Assembly: GCF_008364685.1 (NCBI RefSeq) | Contig: NZ_VTTL01000011.1 | Coordinates: forward strand, 186,001-250,000 | Source of the DNA: Xanthobacter oligotrophicus | Lineage (GTDB): Bacteria > Pseudomonadota > Alphaproteobacteria > Rhizobiales > Xanthobacteraceae | Direction: 5' to 3' | Length of the DNA: 64,000 bases | Part shown: positions 25,114 through 35,148 of the stretch, one piece after another | Layout: every line of letters begins with the position of its first letter | Position numbering within the stretch: position 1 is the stretch's first letter | Position numbers and translations under genes: made by a program | Notes under the pieces: model-generated | Seen by the model: only the letters and a program-made list of their open reading frames with translations | Told to the model about the DNA's origin: nothing | The model's database searches: none

Positions 25114-26142
25114 GTGAATCGCATTCTTGTCTGGACAGCTGCGGCGACGCTCGCGGCCCTGTCGATGTTCGCGCCTCCGGCGCGCGCCGCGGAGGTGCGG
25201 GGTGCCGGCTCCACCTTCGCCTATCCGATCATCTGGAAATGGGCGGAGGCGTTTCGTGAGCGCACAGGCCACATCGTAGGATACCAGTCGGTGGGTTCGT
25301 CGGCCGGCGTCAACCGTATTAAGGACGGGGTGGTGGATTTCGGCGCGTCCGACAAGCCGCTGAAGCCGGAAGAACTGGAGAAATATGGCCTCGGCCAGTT
25401 CCCCATCGTGTTCGGTGGCGTCGTTCCGGTGTTCAACGTGGACGGCGTGGGGCCCGGCCAGCTCCGCTTCACCGGCGCCCTTCTCGCTGACATCTATCTC
25501 GGCAAGGTCACGACCTGGTCCGATCCCGCCATCAGGGCCCTCAATCCCGACGTCAAGCTGCCCAACGCGAAGATCGTGGTGGTGCACCGTTCCGATGGAT
25601 CTGGAACCACGTTCAACTGGGTGTCCTACCTTGCCAAGGCGAGCCCGGAGTGGAAGCAGCAGGTCGGCGAAGGCAGCGCAGTCGCCTGGCCGGTGGGGTA
25701 TGGCGCGCGCGGTAACGAAGGGGTCTCGACCGAGGTCAAGCGGGTCCCGAATGCCATCGGCTATGTCGAATACACCTATGTGGTGCAGGTGAAGCTGGCC
25801 TATGGCCTCGTCCAGAACCGTGCTGGCAAGTTCATCGCACCCAGCGCGGCGGCGTTCCAGGCGGCGGCGCTGAGCTTCGATTGGGCCGGCGCCAAGGACT
25901 TTTTCGTCGTCATCACCGATTCCCCCGCCGAGGATGCCTATCCTATTGCGGCGACCACCTTCGCTCTCATGTACCGCGAGCCGAAGGTGCCGGCGAACAG
26001 CCAAGCCGCCTTCGAGTTCTGGCGTTTCGCCCTGGGCGAGGGCGAGAAATTTGCGTCCGAGCTCGGCTATGTTCCCTTGCCGCCGGCTCTGGTCCAGCAG
26101 GTCAAGGACTATTGGGCCAGGACCTTCAAGGGCGGCGCCTGA
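25114..26142 (+). CDS. pstS: PstS, phosphate-binding protein (E. coli-like second type)
   Basis: 342 residues from GTG at 25114 behind AAGGGAGG, with a Sec signal ending PARAAE. The family signature is AGSTFAYPIIWKWAEAF, followed by SVGSSAGVNRIKDGVVDFGASDKPL, VVHRSDGSGTTFNWVSYL and GYVEYTYV. It is clearly a different subfamily from the PstS encoded 550 bases away on the other strand. No permease or ATPase gene accompanies it. It leads into the arsR-arsC fusion gene, 45 bases downstream. It may feed PstCAB, or act as a phosphate-selective or arsenate-binding variant; the sequence alone does not decide. Confidence 0.92.
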   Translation: MNRILVWTAAATLAALSMFAPPARAAEVRGAGSTFAYPIIWKWAEAFRERTGHIVGYQSVGSSAGVNRIKDGVVDFGASDKPLKPEELEKYGLGQFPIVFGGVVPVFNVDGVGPGQLRFTGALLADIYLGKVTTWSDPAIRALNPDVKLPNAKIVVVHRSDGSGTTFNWVSYLAKASPEWKQQVGEGSAVAWPVGYGARGNEGVSTEVKRVPNAIGYVEYTYVVQVKLAYGLVQNRAGKFIAPSAAAFQAAALSFDWAGAKDFFVVITDSPAEDAYPIAATTFALMYREPKVPANSQAAFEFWRFALGEGEKFASELGYVPLPPALVQQVKDYWARTFKGGA

Positions 26143-26187
26143 GGCACTTGGGCTGACGCGTGAGCAGCATTCGAACGGTGAGACAAG

Positions 26188-27075
26188 ATGGACGAGACGA
26201 AGCTGAATGGGGAAGACGCCACGCGGATCTTCGATGCGCTGTCCCAAGGCACGCGCTTCGAGACTTATCGTCTTCTGCTGCGCTATGTGCCCTATGGCCT
26301 TCAGGCGGGCGACATCGCCCGCCTGCTGGCGGTAGCGCACAATACCATGTCGGTGCACCTCGGCGTGCTGGAGCGTGCCGGCCTTGTCACGTCGCGGCGC
26401 GAGGGACGGTCCATCATCTATGCCGTCAGCTTGTCCACAGCGGGCCCTGTGCTGAGCCAACTGATGGCGGAGATGGGTTTTGCCGTCTCCCCCCGGTGCG
26501 GGACCGGCCCCGCGGCCTTTCCACAGCTGCGTCCTGCCGCTGGGAATGATCGCGTCTACAATGTTCTGCTGGTCTGCTCGGCCAACTCGGCACGGTCGCT
26601 GATCGCGGAGGCGTTGCTCAACCGCGAGGGGCGAGGCCGCTTCAAGGCCTACTCGGCCGGCAGTCGGCCGAAGCTCAAGCCGCACTCGATGGCTATCGAT
26701 CTGCTCGACTCGCTCGGCTACGACACGACGAACCTCGCCTCCAAGAGCTGGGATGGGTTCGCCAGGCCGGATGCGCCCCAGATGGATTTCGTCATCACTA
26801 CCTGCGACGCCGCAGCTGGGGAAATCTGCCCTGCCTTCCCCGGTCATCCGCTACAGGCCCATTGGGGTCTGCCCGACCCGATCCGGGTGAAGGGAACCGA
26901 AGCTGAGCAGAAGGCTGCCTTCGTTGCCACCTACCGTCGGCTCGCCGGGCGTATCTCCGCCTTCGTCAACCTGCCATTTGAGCAGCTCGATCTTGCTTCG
27001 CTCAAGGAGCGCATCGGCGAGATCGGGAAAATGGAGGGAGCGACGGACCTCACACTCTCGGGACAGGCCGCGTGA
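26188..27075 (+). CDS. ArsR-type HTH fused to thioredoxin-type arsenate reductase ArsC
   Basis: 295 residues. Residues 8-100 form an ArsR-like winged helix (LSQGTRFETYRLLL, VAHNTMSVHLGVLERAGLV). Residues 122-260 are a low-molecular-weight phosphatase-like ArsC with the P-loop VCSANSARS (Cys130-x5-Arg136), the redox cysteines Cys206 and Cys214 (TTCDAAAGEICPAFPG), and WGLPDP. The classic ELCVCDL arsenite site is missing from the HTH half, whose only cysteine is Cys104 near its end. The fusion may therefore couple DNA binding to the reductase half or sense through other cysteines. It begins the arsenic gene run after the second pstS. Confidence 0.9.
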   Translation: MDETKLNGEDATRIFDALSQGTRFETYRLLLRYVPYGLQAGDIARLLAVAHNTMSVHLGVLERAGLVTSRREGRSIIYAVSLSTAGPVLSQLMAEMGFAVSPRCGTGPAAFPQLRPAAGNDRVYNVLLVCSANSARSLIAEALLNREGRGRFKAYSAGSRPKLKPHSMAIDLLDSLGYDTTNLASKSWDGFARPDAPQMDFVITTCDAAAGEICPAFPGHPLQAHWGLPDPIRVKGTEAEQKAAFVATYRRLAGRISAFVNLPFEQLDLASLKERIGEIGKMEGATDLTLSGQAA

Positions 27076-27156
27076 ACTGTCGTCGTCCTGAAACAGACCG
27101 CGCCCACGCTCTCGCCGCAATCGGCCGCAGCTGGCGGCCTTGGGAGATCCCGCACC

Positions 27157-28218
<1,062 letters not shown>

Positions 28219-28270
28219 GATCATCGCGGCAACGCCGCACCTTTTCAAAGTTTGCGAGGATGACGGTGCC

Positions 28271-29314
28271 ATGAGAGTAGGGATCAACGGCCTCGGCCGC
28301 ATTGGACGGCTTTCGCTTCGCGCGGCCATGGGGGCGGCCTACCGCCCGGACAATGATCCGCGCGGCAACAACCGGCTCGAGATCGTTCATCTCAACGAGA
28401 TCAAGGGTGGGGCGGAAGCCATCGCCCATCTCCTCGAATTCGACAGCGTACAGGGGCGCTGGCGTGCGCCCATCGCAGCCGAGGGCGCGGATAGTGTGCG
28501 CATCGGCGAGAAGAGCTTGTCTTTCTCCTCTCACGCGACGCCGGGCGATATCCCCTGGGGCGATCTCGGCGTGGACCTCGTACTGGAGTCCACCGGCAAG
28601 TTTCTCACCCCCGCCGTGCTCGAAGGTCACCTGAAGCGCGGCGCCAAGCGCGTAATCGTCGCCGCGCCGGTGAAAGACCCGTCCGTGCTGAACGTTGTGG
28701 TGGGGGTGAACGAGCAGCTCTACGACCGAGAGACGCATCCCATCGTCACCGCTGCCTCCTGCACCACCAACTGCCTCGCCCCGGTGGTGAAGGTGGTGCA
28801 CGAGGCCATCGGCATCCGCCACGGCCAGATCACCACCATCCACGATCCCACCAACACCAACGTGGTGGTGGACGCGCCCCACAAGGACCTGCGCCGCGCC
28901 CGCTCGGCCATGCTCTCGCTGCAGCCTACTACCACCGGCAGCGCCACCGCCATCGCCCTCATCTATCCCGAGCTGAAGGGCAAGCTGAACGGCCATGCGG
29001 TGCGCGCCCCGGTGCTCAACGCCTCGCTCACCGACTGCGTGTTCGAGCTCAACCGCGAGACCACGGCGGACGAGGTGAACGCGTTGTTCGCCAAGGCCGC
29101 CGCGGGTGCGCTCAACGGTATCCTCGGCTTCGAGCCGCGCCCTTTGGTGTCGGCGGACTACGCCCGCGACACCCGCTCCGCAATCGTTGATGGGCCGTCC
29201 ACCCTCGTCACCGACGGCACCTTGCTCAAGGTCTATGCCTGGTACGATAACGAGATGGGCTATGCCTGCCGCATGGTGGACCTTGCCTGCCACCTCGAAC
29301 GCGTGGGGCTGTGA
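28271..29314 (+). CDS. ArsJ-associated glyceraldehyde-3-phosphate dehydrogenase
   Basis: 347 residues with the Rossmann start [11 protein letters not shown], catalytic [10 protein letters not shown] (Cys164) and [15 protein letters not shown] near the end. The length and motifs fit GAPDH. The gene is immediately followed by arsJ, a known pairing in which the dehydrogenase uses arsenate in place of phosphate to form 1-arseno-3-phosphoglycerate. It is thus probably a dedicated arsenate-processing copy, not the glycolytic enzyme. The stop is one base before the arsJ start. Confidence 0.93.
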   Translation: MRVGINGLGRIGRLSLRAAMGAAYRPDNDPRGNNRLEIVHLNEIKGGAEAIAHLLEFDSVQGRWRAPIAAEGADSVRIGEKSLSFSSHATPGDIPWGDLGVDLVLESTGKFLTPAVLEGHLKRGAKRVIVAAPVKDPSVLNVVVGVNEQLYDRETHPIVTAASCTTNCLAPVVKVVHEAIGIRHGQITTIHDPTNTNVVVDAPHKDLRRARSAMLSLQPTTTGSATAIALIYPELKGKLNGHAVRAPVLNASLTDCVFELNRETTADEVNALFAKAAAGALNGILGFEPRPLVSADYARDTRSAIVDGPSTLVTDGTLLKVYAWYDNEMGYACRMVDLACHLERVGL

Positions 29315-29315
29315 G

Positions 29316-30575
29316 ATGGCGGCGTCATCCTCCGCGGGCCTGCGCAACTACGCCATCGTCACCGCGGCCTATTGGGGCTTCACGCTGACCGACGGCGCCT
29401 TGCGCATGCTGGTGCTGTTCACCTTCTTCAAGCTCGGCTACTCGCCCTTCACCCTCGCCTTCCTGTTCTTGCTCTACGAGGCGGCGGGCATCGGGGCGAA
29501 CTTCATCGGCGGCTGGCTCGCCGCCCGCTTCGGCATCACCCGTATGCTGACAGTCGGGCTCACGACCCAGATCGCCGGCTTCCTGCTGCTCTCCGCCATG
29601 TCGCCCACCTGGGAAACGGCCGTTCTTGTTGCCTGGGTGGTGGCGGCGCAGGGCGTGTGCGGCGTGGCGAAGGACCTCACCAAGACCGCCTCCAAGTCCG
29701 CCATCAAGGTGACGGAGGCCGAGGCCAAGGGTAACGCCGAGGGGCGCCTGTTTCGCTGGGTGGCGTGGTTCACCGGTTCCAAGAATGCCATGAAGGGCTT
29801 CGGCTTCTTTCTTGGCGGCGTGCTCCTGGAGGCGTTCGGCTTTCGCTTGTCGCTGTGGCTCATGGCTGCCGTGCTGGCGCTGGTGCTTCTCGGCGTGCTG
29901 CTGTCCCTGCCGCCTATGATGGGCAAGGCCAAGGCGAGTAGTTCGGCAAGAGAATTGTTCGGCAAGAGCCGGGGTGTGAACCTGCTCGCTGCTGCCCGCG
30001 TCGCCTTGTTCGGCGCGCGGGACGTGTGGTTCGTGGTGGGCGTGCCGGTCTTCCTCTATGGGATGGGCTGGACCTTTCCCATGGTGGGCGGCTTCCTCGC
30101 GCTGTGGACCATCGGCTACGGCATCGTGCAGGCATCCGCGCCCGCCGTGGTGAGCCGCAGCCCGGACGGCCTGTCCAAGGAAGTGCCAGCGGCGCGCTGG
30201 TGGGCGCTCGGCCTCGCTCTGGTGCCGGTGGCCATCGCCGTGCTCCTCGCCGTGACACCCCTGCGGCCGGACATCATCGTCGTGATCGGGCTCGCCATCT
30301 TCGGCGCCGCCTTCGCCGTGAACTCCTCCCTGCATTCCTACCTGATCCTGGCCTATGCCGGATCGGAGAAGGCAGCCGAGGACGTGGGTTTCTATTACGC
30401 CGCCAATGCAGCGGGGCGCTTCATCGGCACCCTCCTGTCCGGCCTGCTCTATCAGGTGGGTGGGATCTATGCCTGCCTCGGGGGGTCGGCCCTGATGCTC
30501 GCCGTCTGTTTTGGCACCACCCTCCTGCTGCCGCTTCATTCCCAGCCGATGGGAACGCCGGCACCGAGCAGATAA
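29316..30575 (+). CDS. arsJ: ArsJ, organoarsenical (1-arseno-3-phosphoglycerate) efflux permease
   Basis: 419 residues from ATG at 29316, one base after the GAPDH stop. It is an MFS-fold protein with about twelve membrane segments. The ArsJ-type segment GVCGVAKDLTKTASKSAIK and the start YAIVTAAYWGFTLTDGALRMLVL are characteristic. ArsJ removes the unstable arseno-phosphoglycerate made by the adjacent GAPDH, giving arsenate resistance without reduction. The gene pair stands between acr3 and a PhnDCEE-type transporter. Confidence 0.93.
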   Translation: MAASSSAGLRNYAIVTAAYWGFTLTDGALRMLVLFTFFKLGYSPFTLAFLFLLYEAAGIGANFIGGWLAARFGITRMLTVGLTTQIAGFLLLSAMSPTWETAVLVAWVVAAQGVCGVAKDLTKTASKSAIKVTEAEAKGNAEGRLFRWVAWFTGSKNAMKGFGFFLGGVLLEAFGFRLSLWLMAAVLALVLLGVLLSLPPMMGKAKASSSARELFGKSRGVNLLAAARVALFGARDVWFVVGVPVFLYGMGWTFPMVGGFLALWTIGYGIVQASAPAVVSRSPDGLSKEVPAARWWALGLALVPVAIAVLLAVTPLRPDIIVVIGLAIFGAAFAVNSSLHSYLILAYAGSEKAAEDVGFYYAANAAGRFIGTLLSGLLYQVGGIYACLGGSALMLAVCFGTTLLLPLHSQPMGTPAPSR

Positions 30576-30641
30576 GGCTCCGGCTTCGAGTTCGCGTACC
30601 AGCATCGTCCGATTGAACTACACCGTCACTGGAGAGAAGAG

Positions 30642-31610
30642 ATGACGCTACCGCGCTTTCTCGCACGCACCCTCTTGCTTGCCGCCATGTGCCTGGGGCC
30701 AAGCATCGCCCATGCCGACTTCAAGCTCGACCCACGCTTCACGGACGCGAATGGCGACATGGTCGCGGACGCGCCGACTGATCCTTCCAAGCAGATCGAC
30801 CCGGACACGCTGATCTTCTCCTACACCCCCGTTGAGGATCCGGCCGTCTACGCCAAGGTGTGGCAGGAATTCACCGACCATCTCGCGAAGGTGACCGGCA
30901 AGAAGGTGCAGTTCTTCCCCGTGCAGTCCAACGCCGCCCAACTCGAAGCTATGCGCGCCGGGCGCCTGCATGTGGCCGGCTTCAACACCGGCTCCAATCC
31001 CATCGCCGTCGCCTGCTCCGGCTTCGTGCCGTTCGCCATGATGGCCTCGAAGGACGGTGCCTACGGCTACGAGATGGAGATCATCACCTATCCCGGCTCC
31101 GGCATCACCAAGGTCGAGGACATCAAGGGGAAGAAGATGGCCTTCACCTCGGAGACCTCCAATTCCGGCTACAAGGCGCCGTCCGCGCTGCTGCGCTCGC
31201 AGTTCGGCATGGAGGCGGGCAAGGATTACGAACCCGCCTTCTCCGGCAAGCACGACAATTCCATCATCGGCGTCGCCAACAAGGATTATCCGGCAGCGGC
31301 CGTCGCCAATTCGGTGATGAAGCGCATGATCGCCCGCGGCGTGATCAAACCCGAGCAGGTGGTGACGATCTACAAGTCGCAGACCTTCCCCACCACCGGC
31401 TATGGCTATGCCTACAATCTGAAGCCCGAGCTCGCCGCCAAGGTGAAAGAGGCGTTCTTCAGCTTCAATTGGGATGGCACTGCTCTCCTGAAGGAGTTCC
31501 AGTCGGCCGAGCCGCCGCAGGAGAAATTCATTCCCATCACCTTCAAGGAGACCTGGGCGGTGGTGCGCCAGGTCGATGACGCCATGGGCGTCAGCTACGC
31601 CTGCAAGTAA
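30642..31610 (+). CDS. phnD: PhnD-type periplasmic binding protein
   Basis: 322 residues, with a Sec signal ending SIAHA. PhnD-family features are [60 protein letters not shown] and SGKHDNSI. The family binds phosphonates, phosphite or methylphosphonate. The protein has two cysteines in its mature part, one in VACSGF and one at the end (YACK). It heads a four-gene ABC transporter set lying between arsJ and arsC, so an arsenic-containing or phosphorus substrate is possible; the ligand cannot be read from the sequence. Confidence 0.88.
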   Translation: MTLPRFLARTLLLAAMCLGPSIAHADFKLDPRFTDANGDMVADAPTDPSKQIDPDTLIFSYTPVEDPAVYAKVWQEFTDHLAKVTGKKVQFFPVQSNAAQLEAMRAGRLHVAGFNTGSNPIAVACSGFVPFAMMASKDGAYGYEMEIITYPGSGITKVEDIKGKKMAFTSETSNSGYKAPSALLRSQFGMEAGKDYEPAFSGKHDNSIIGVANKDYPAAAVANSVMKRMIARGVIKPEQVVTIYKSQTFPTTGYGYAYNLKPELAAKVKEAFFSFNWDGTALLKEFQSAEPPQEKFIPITFKETWAVVRQVDDAMGVSYACK

Positions 31611-31633
31611 ACTCTGGAGAGAGGGACTGTGGG

Positions 31634-32488
31634 ATGCTGACCATCGCCGGTCTGTCCAAGCGCTACGCCAAGGGGGACAAGGCCCTCGATGATGTTTCGC
31701 TCAGCATCCCCGCCGGCCAGGTGGTGGGCCTGATCGGTCCGTCGGGGGCAGGCAAGTCCACCCTCATCCGCTGCATGAACCGGCTGGTGGAGCCCACGTC
31801 CGGCTCCATCCGCCTCGGCGACACCGAGATCACCCGCCTCGGAGGCATGGGCCTGCGGCGCGCGCGGCGGCGCATGGGCATGATCTTCCAGGAATATGCC
31901 CTGGTGGAGCGCCTCACGGTGATGGAGAACGTGCTCTCCGGCCGGCTCGGATACGTGGGCTTCTGGCGCGCCTTCCTGCGCCGGTTTCCCCAGGCCGACG
32001 TTGACCGGGCCTTCGCCGTGCTCGACCGCGTTGGCCTGATGGATCACGTGGACAAGAGGGCGGACGAGCTGTCCGGCGGCCAGCGCCAGCGCGTCGGCAT
32101 CGCCCGCGCTCTGGTGCAGGAGCCGGACATCATGCTAGTGGACGAGCCCACCGCCAGCCTCGACCCCAAGACCTCGCGCCAGATCATGCGCCTCATCGTC
32201 GAGGTGTGCGCCGAGCGCCGGCTCGCCGCCATCGTCAACATCCACGACGTGGCGCTGGCGCAGATGTTCGTCCAGCGCATCATCGGCCTCAAGGCCGGGC
32301 GCACCGTGTTCGACGGCCCTCCGGAGGCACTCGACACCGATGTGCTCACCGCCATCTATGGCGAGGAGGACTGGTCGCGCACCATCCGCGAGGCGGAGGA
32401 TGATGCGGTGGAAGAAGCCGCCGCCGAGGATGCGGTCCGTGTCCTGCGGGTCCAGGCCACGCCATCCGCCGTGGCGAGGACGCTGTGA
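31634..32488 (+). CDS. phnC: PhnC-type ABC transporter ATP-binding protein
   Basis: 284 residues. Walker [19 protein letters not shown]-loop [21 protein letters not shown], signature [15 protein letters not shown], Walker [14 protein letters not shown] and switch NIHDVALAQ all match PhnC. The C-terminal 35 residues are acidic and Ala-rich and extend beyond the usual domain. It follows phnD by 23 bases, overlaps the first permease gene and should energise that transporter. Confidence 0.92.
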   Translation: MLTIAGLSKRYAKGDKALDDVSLSIPAGQVVGLIGPSGAGKSTLIRCMNRLVEPTSGSIRLGDTEITRLGGMGLRRARRRMGMIFQEYALVERLTVMENVLSGRLGYVGFWRAFLRRFPQADVDRAFAVLDRVGLMDHVDKRADELSGGQRQRVGIARALVQEPDIMLVDEPTASLDPKTSRQIMRLIVEVCAERRLAAIVNIHDVALAQMFVQRIIGLKAGRTVFDGPPEALDTDVLTAIYGEEDWSRTIREAEDDAVEEAAAEDAVRVLRVQATPSAVARTL

Positions 32489-33291
32489 GCGCTGTGTCCG
32501 TTCCGGCGCACCGCTGGCGGCCGCCGCCGCTCGTCGCCAATCCCTGGCTGCGCTATGCACTCATCGGCGGCGCGGCGCTCTATCTGGCGCTCGCCCTCGG
32601 CAGCGTCGAGGTCAACTGGGCACGCCTGTCGGACGGCTGGGCGCGCGGGTTGCGCTTCATCTCCGGCTTCCTGGAGCCGAACTTCTCCCGGCGCTGGGAC
32701 GACATCATCCAGGGCATGATCGAGAGCCTGACCATGACGGTGACCTCCACCGTGGTGGGCATCGCCATCTCGGTTCCCATCGGCATCGGCGCCGCCCGCA
32801 ACGTGGTGCCGCGCGGGGTCTATTTCGCTTGCCGGGCCATCATCGCCGTGTCGCGGTCCCTGCAGGAGATCATCGTCGCCATATTGCTGGTGGCCATGGT
32901 GGGCTTCGGGCCGTTCGCGGGCTTCCTCACCCTGTCGTTCGCCACCATCGGCTTCCTCTCCAAGCTGCTGGCCGAGGACATCGAGGACATCGACCCCGCC
33001 CCTGTGGAGGCGATCCGCGCCACCGGGGCGCCCTGGCCATCGCTGATCGCCTTTGGGGTGCTGCCGCAGGTGGCGCCGCGCCTCCTCGGGCTTTCGCTCT
33101 ACCGGCTCGACATCAATTTCCGCGAATCCGCGGTGGTGGGCATCGTCGGCGCGGGCGGCATCGGTGCCACGCTCAACACCGCTATCGATCGTTACGAGTT
33201 CGACAGCGCCGCCGCCATCCTCATCCTCATCATCGCCATCGTGATGGCGAGCGAATATGTCTCCGGCCTCGTGCGCGGGCCGGTGAAATAA
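32485..33291 (+). CDS. phnE: PhnE-type permease, first copy
   Basis: 268 residues from GTG at 32485, overlapping phnC by four bases. Six membrane segments and the permease loop [25 protein letters not shown] are visible, followed by [23 protein letters not shown] second PhnE-type gene follows, overlapping by one base (TAATG), so the transporter probably uses a heterodimeric membrane part. Confidence 0.9.
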   Translation: MSAVSVPAHRWRPPPLVANPWLRYALIGGAALYLALALGSVEVNWARLSDGWARGLRFISGFLEPNFSRRWDDIIQGMIESLTMTVTSTVVGIAISVPIGIGAARNVVPRGVYFACRAIIAVSRSLQEIIVAILLVAMVGFGPFAGFLTLSFATIGFLSKLLAEDIEDIDPAPVEAIRATGAPWPSLIAFGVLPQVAPRLLGLSLYRLDINFRESAVVGIVGAGGIGATLNTAIDRYEFDSAAAILILIIAIVMASEYVSGLVRGPVK

Positions 33292-34109
33292 TGCCGGTCA
33301 TAGCCCTCCCCGAAGGCCGCCGGTCCTGGCAACGGCGCACTTCGCGCGGCCAGATCGCCGTGTGGTTCGGCTGGCTTCTCGCCGTGGCCTTCACCGTGTT
33401 CTGCTGGCGGGTGATGACGGAAGGCACCATCTGGGCCTTCGTCTGGGATGCCCCCACCCAGGCCGCCGACATCGGCGCGCGCATGGTCCCGCCGCGCTGG
33501 TCCTATTTCCCGGCACTGCTCAAGCCGCTTTGGGACACGCTCAACATTGCCACCCTCGGCACGCTCATCGCCATCGTGCTGTCGGTGCCGGTGGCCTTCC
33601 TCGCGGCACGCAACACCACGCCTAGCGCCGCCTTCGTGCGGCCGCTGGCGCTGTTCGTCATCGTCGCCTCGCGCTCCATTAATTCCATCATCTGGGCGCT
33701 GCTGCTGGTGGCGATCCTGGGTCCGGGCGTGCTGGCCGGCATCATCGCCATCGCGCTCAGGTCCATCGGCTTCATCGGCAAGCTGCTCTACGAGGCCATC
33801 GAGGAAATCGACGAGAGCCAGGTGGAGGCGATCCGCGCTACCGGCGCCTCGGGCGCCCAGACCCTCGCCTACGGGATCGTGCCGCAGATCATGCCCGCCT
33901 TCGCCGGCATCAGCGTGTTTCGCTGGGACATCAACATCCGCGAATCCACGGTGCTCGGCCTGGTTGGCGCGGGCGGGATAGGACTCAACCTGGAAAGCTC
34001 GCTCAATACGCTGGCGTGGCCGCAGGTGACGCTGATCCTCATGGTGATCCTCGCCACCGTGGTGGTGAGCGAATGGGTGTCCGCCAAGGTCCGCCACGCC
34101 ATCATCTGA
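33291..34109 (+). CDS. phnE: PhnE-type permease, second copy
   Basis: 272 residues from ATG at 33291. It parallels the first permease: [25 protein letters not shown] and FRWDINIRESTVLGLVGAGGIGLNL mark the same regions, but overall sequence differs enough to suggest an old duplication. About six membrane segments are present. It is followed 17 bases later by arsC, in what looks like one transcript. Confidence 0.9.
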   Translation: MPVIALPEGRRSWQRRTSRGQIAVWFGWLLAVAFTVFCWRVMTEGTIWAFVWDAPTQAADIGARMVPPRWSYFPALLKPLWDTLNIATLGTLIAIVLSVPVAFLAARNTTPSAAFVRPLALFVIVASRSINSIIWALLLVAILGPGVLAGIIAIALRSIGFIGKLLYEAIEEIDESQVEAIRATGASGAQTLAYGIVPQIMPAFAGISVFRWDINIRESTVLGLVGAGGIGLNLESSLNTLAWPQVTLILMVILATVVVSEWVSAKVRHAII

Positions 34110-34126
34110 TCTTCGGAGCCTGAACG

Positions 34127-34561
34127 ATGACTGAGCATTCCCTTGTCACCATCTGGCACAATCCGGCCTGCGGCACATCGCGCAACACGCTCGCCCTGAT
34201 CCGCAACGCCGGTATCGAGCCGACGATCGTCGAATATCTCAAGACCCCGCCCGCGCGGGAAGAGGTCGCCGCCGCCATCGCCGCGGCGGGCCTCACGGTG
34301 CGCGCCGCGACCCGCCAGAAGGGCACACCCTATGCCGAACTCGGCCTCGACGATCCCGCCCTCACCGACGACACTCTGCTCGATGCCATGATGGCCCACC
34401 CCATCCTCATTAACCGGCCGTTCGTCTTCACCCCGCTCGGGGCGCGGCTGTGCCGGCCGTCGGAAAGGGTCCTGGACATCCTGCCCGCGCCGCAGAAAGG
34501 GCCGTTTACGAAGGAGGATGGAGAGGTGGTGATCGATGCCGAGGGACGGCGCGTTTGCTGA
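34127..34561 (+). CDS. arsC: Glutaredoxin-type arsenate reductase ArsC
   Basis: 144 residues of the E. coli plasmid R773 ArsC class. The catalytic HNPACGTSRNT places the nucleophile at Cys15. The arginines that bind arsenate in R773 ArsC (60, 94, 107) appear with a constant offset as Arg63, Arg97 and Arg110 (TRQKGTPY, INRPFVF, RLCRPSE). It reduces As(V) to As(III) with glutaredoxin and glutathione. Together with the fusion protein upstream, the operon contains two unrelated arsenate reductases with different electron donors. Confidence 0.95.
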   Translation: MTEHSLVTIWHNPACGTSRNTLALIRNAGIEPTIVEYLKTPPAREEVAAAIAAAGLTVRAATRQKGTPYAELGLDDPALTDDTLLDAMMAHPILINRPFVFTPLGARLCRPSERVLDILPAPQKGPFTKEDGEVVIDAEGRRVC

Positions 34562-34598
34562 CGCGGGGAGCGCTTTCAAGTATGCCTTGATGATTGAC

Positions 34599-34615
34599 AC
34601 ATTGATGATCGATGT
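34599..34615. promoter_or_regulatory. Near-perfect dyad before the PadR gene
   Basis: ACATTGATGATCGATGT is a 17-base imperfect palindrome with arms ACAT/ATGT, only 14 bases ahead of the PadR start. PadR proteins bind dyads of this kind over their own promoters, so it is a good candidate for the PadR operator. Confidence 0.5.
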
Positions 34616-34628
34616 ATAGCCTTCCTGC

Positions 34629-35087
34629 ATGTCTCGAACCTCTCCATCGGCCACCCCATCCGTTCCGCCGTCGCCCGCCCCGGTGCCGAAGCCCGGGCCC
34701 GATTTCCTGAGCCGTGCCTACTGGAACGGCACCATCAAGATGAGCCTGTCCAAATTCTTCATTCTGTGCGTGCTGCATCAGCGGCCCATGCACGGATACG
34801 ACGTGGCAAGGGCAGTCGAGGCAACGACGAACGGCTGCTGTTCCCCTGCAGAGGGCACCATCTATCCGGTGCTGCGGGAGTTCGAGGAGGGCGGATACGT
34901 CACCGCTGCAAGCGAGGTGGTCTCGGGCCGCGAGCGCAAGGTCTACACCCTCACGGACAAGGGCCGCGCCGCCTTCAAGGTGGCGGTGGAGGCCTGGATG
35001 GACGTAACGCGCTGTCTGGTCGACGCGGAGAAGATGATCGCCGGCGCGCCGGACAAAGTCGGGAGCACTCCGGGATGCTGCCCCTGA
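34629..35087 (+). CDS. PadR-family regulator with paired cysteines
   Basis: 152 residues. After a Pro/Ser-rich leader (1-24), the PadR winged helix runs from about 38 to 112: SLSKFFILCVLHQRPMHGYDVARAVE, EGTIYPVLREFEEGGYV and GRERKVYTLTDKGRAAF, in pieces. Six cysteines occur, four as adjacent pairs: Cys70-Cys71 directly before the recognition-helix region (NGCCSPAEGTIY) and Cys150-Cys151 at the C-terminus. Such pairs suit binding of trivalent arsenic or another soft metal. The gene follows arsC and precedes the ArsO-like flavoprotein. A metalloid-sensing PadR is inferred, not demonstrated. Confidence 0.85.
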   Translation: MSRTSPSATPSVPPSPAPVPKPGPDFLSRAYWNGTIKMSLSKFFILCVLHQRPMHGYDVARAVEATTNGCCSPAEGTIYPVLREFEEGGYVTAASEVVSGRERKVYTLTDKGRAAFKVAVEAWMDVTRCLVDAEKMIAGAPDKVGSTPGCCP

Positions 35088-35148
35088 CCCGCATTCATTT
35101 GCCCTTAAGCATCGCTCGTCAATGGATCGACCATCGGAGTCTCCCGTC

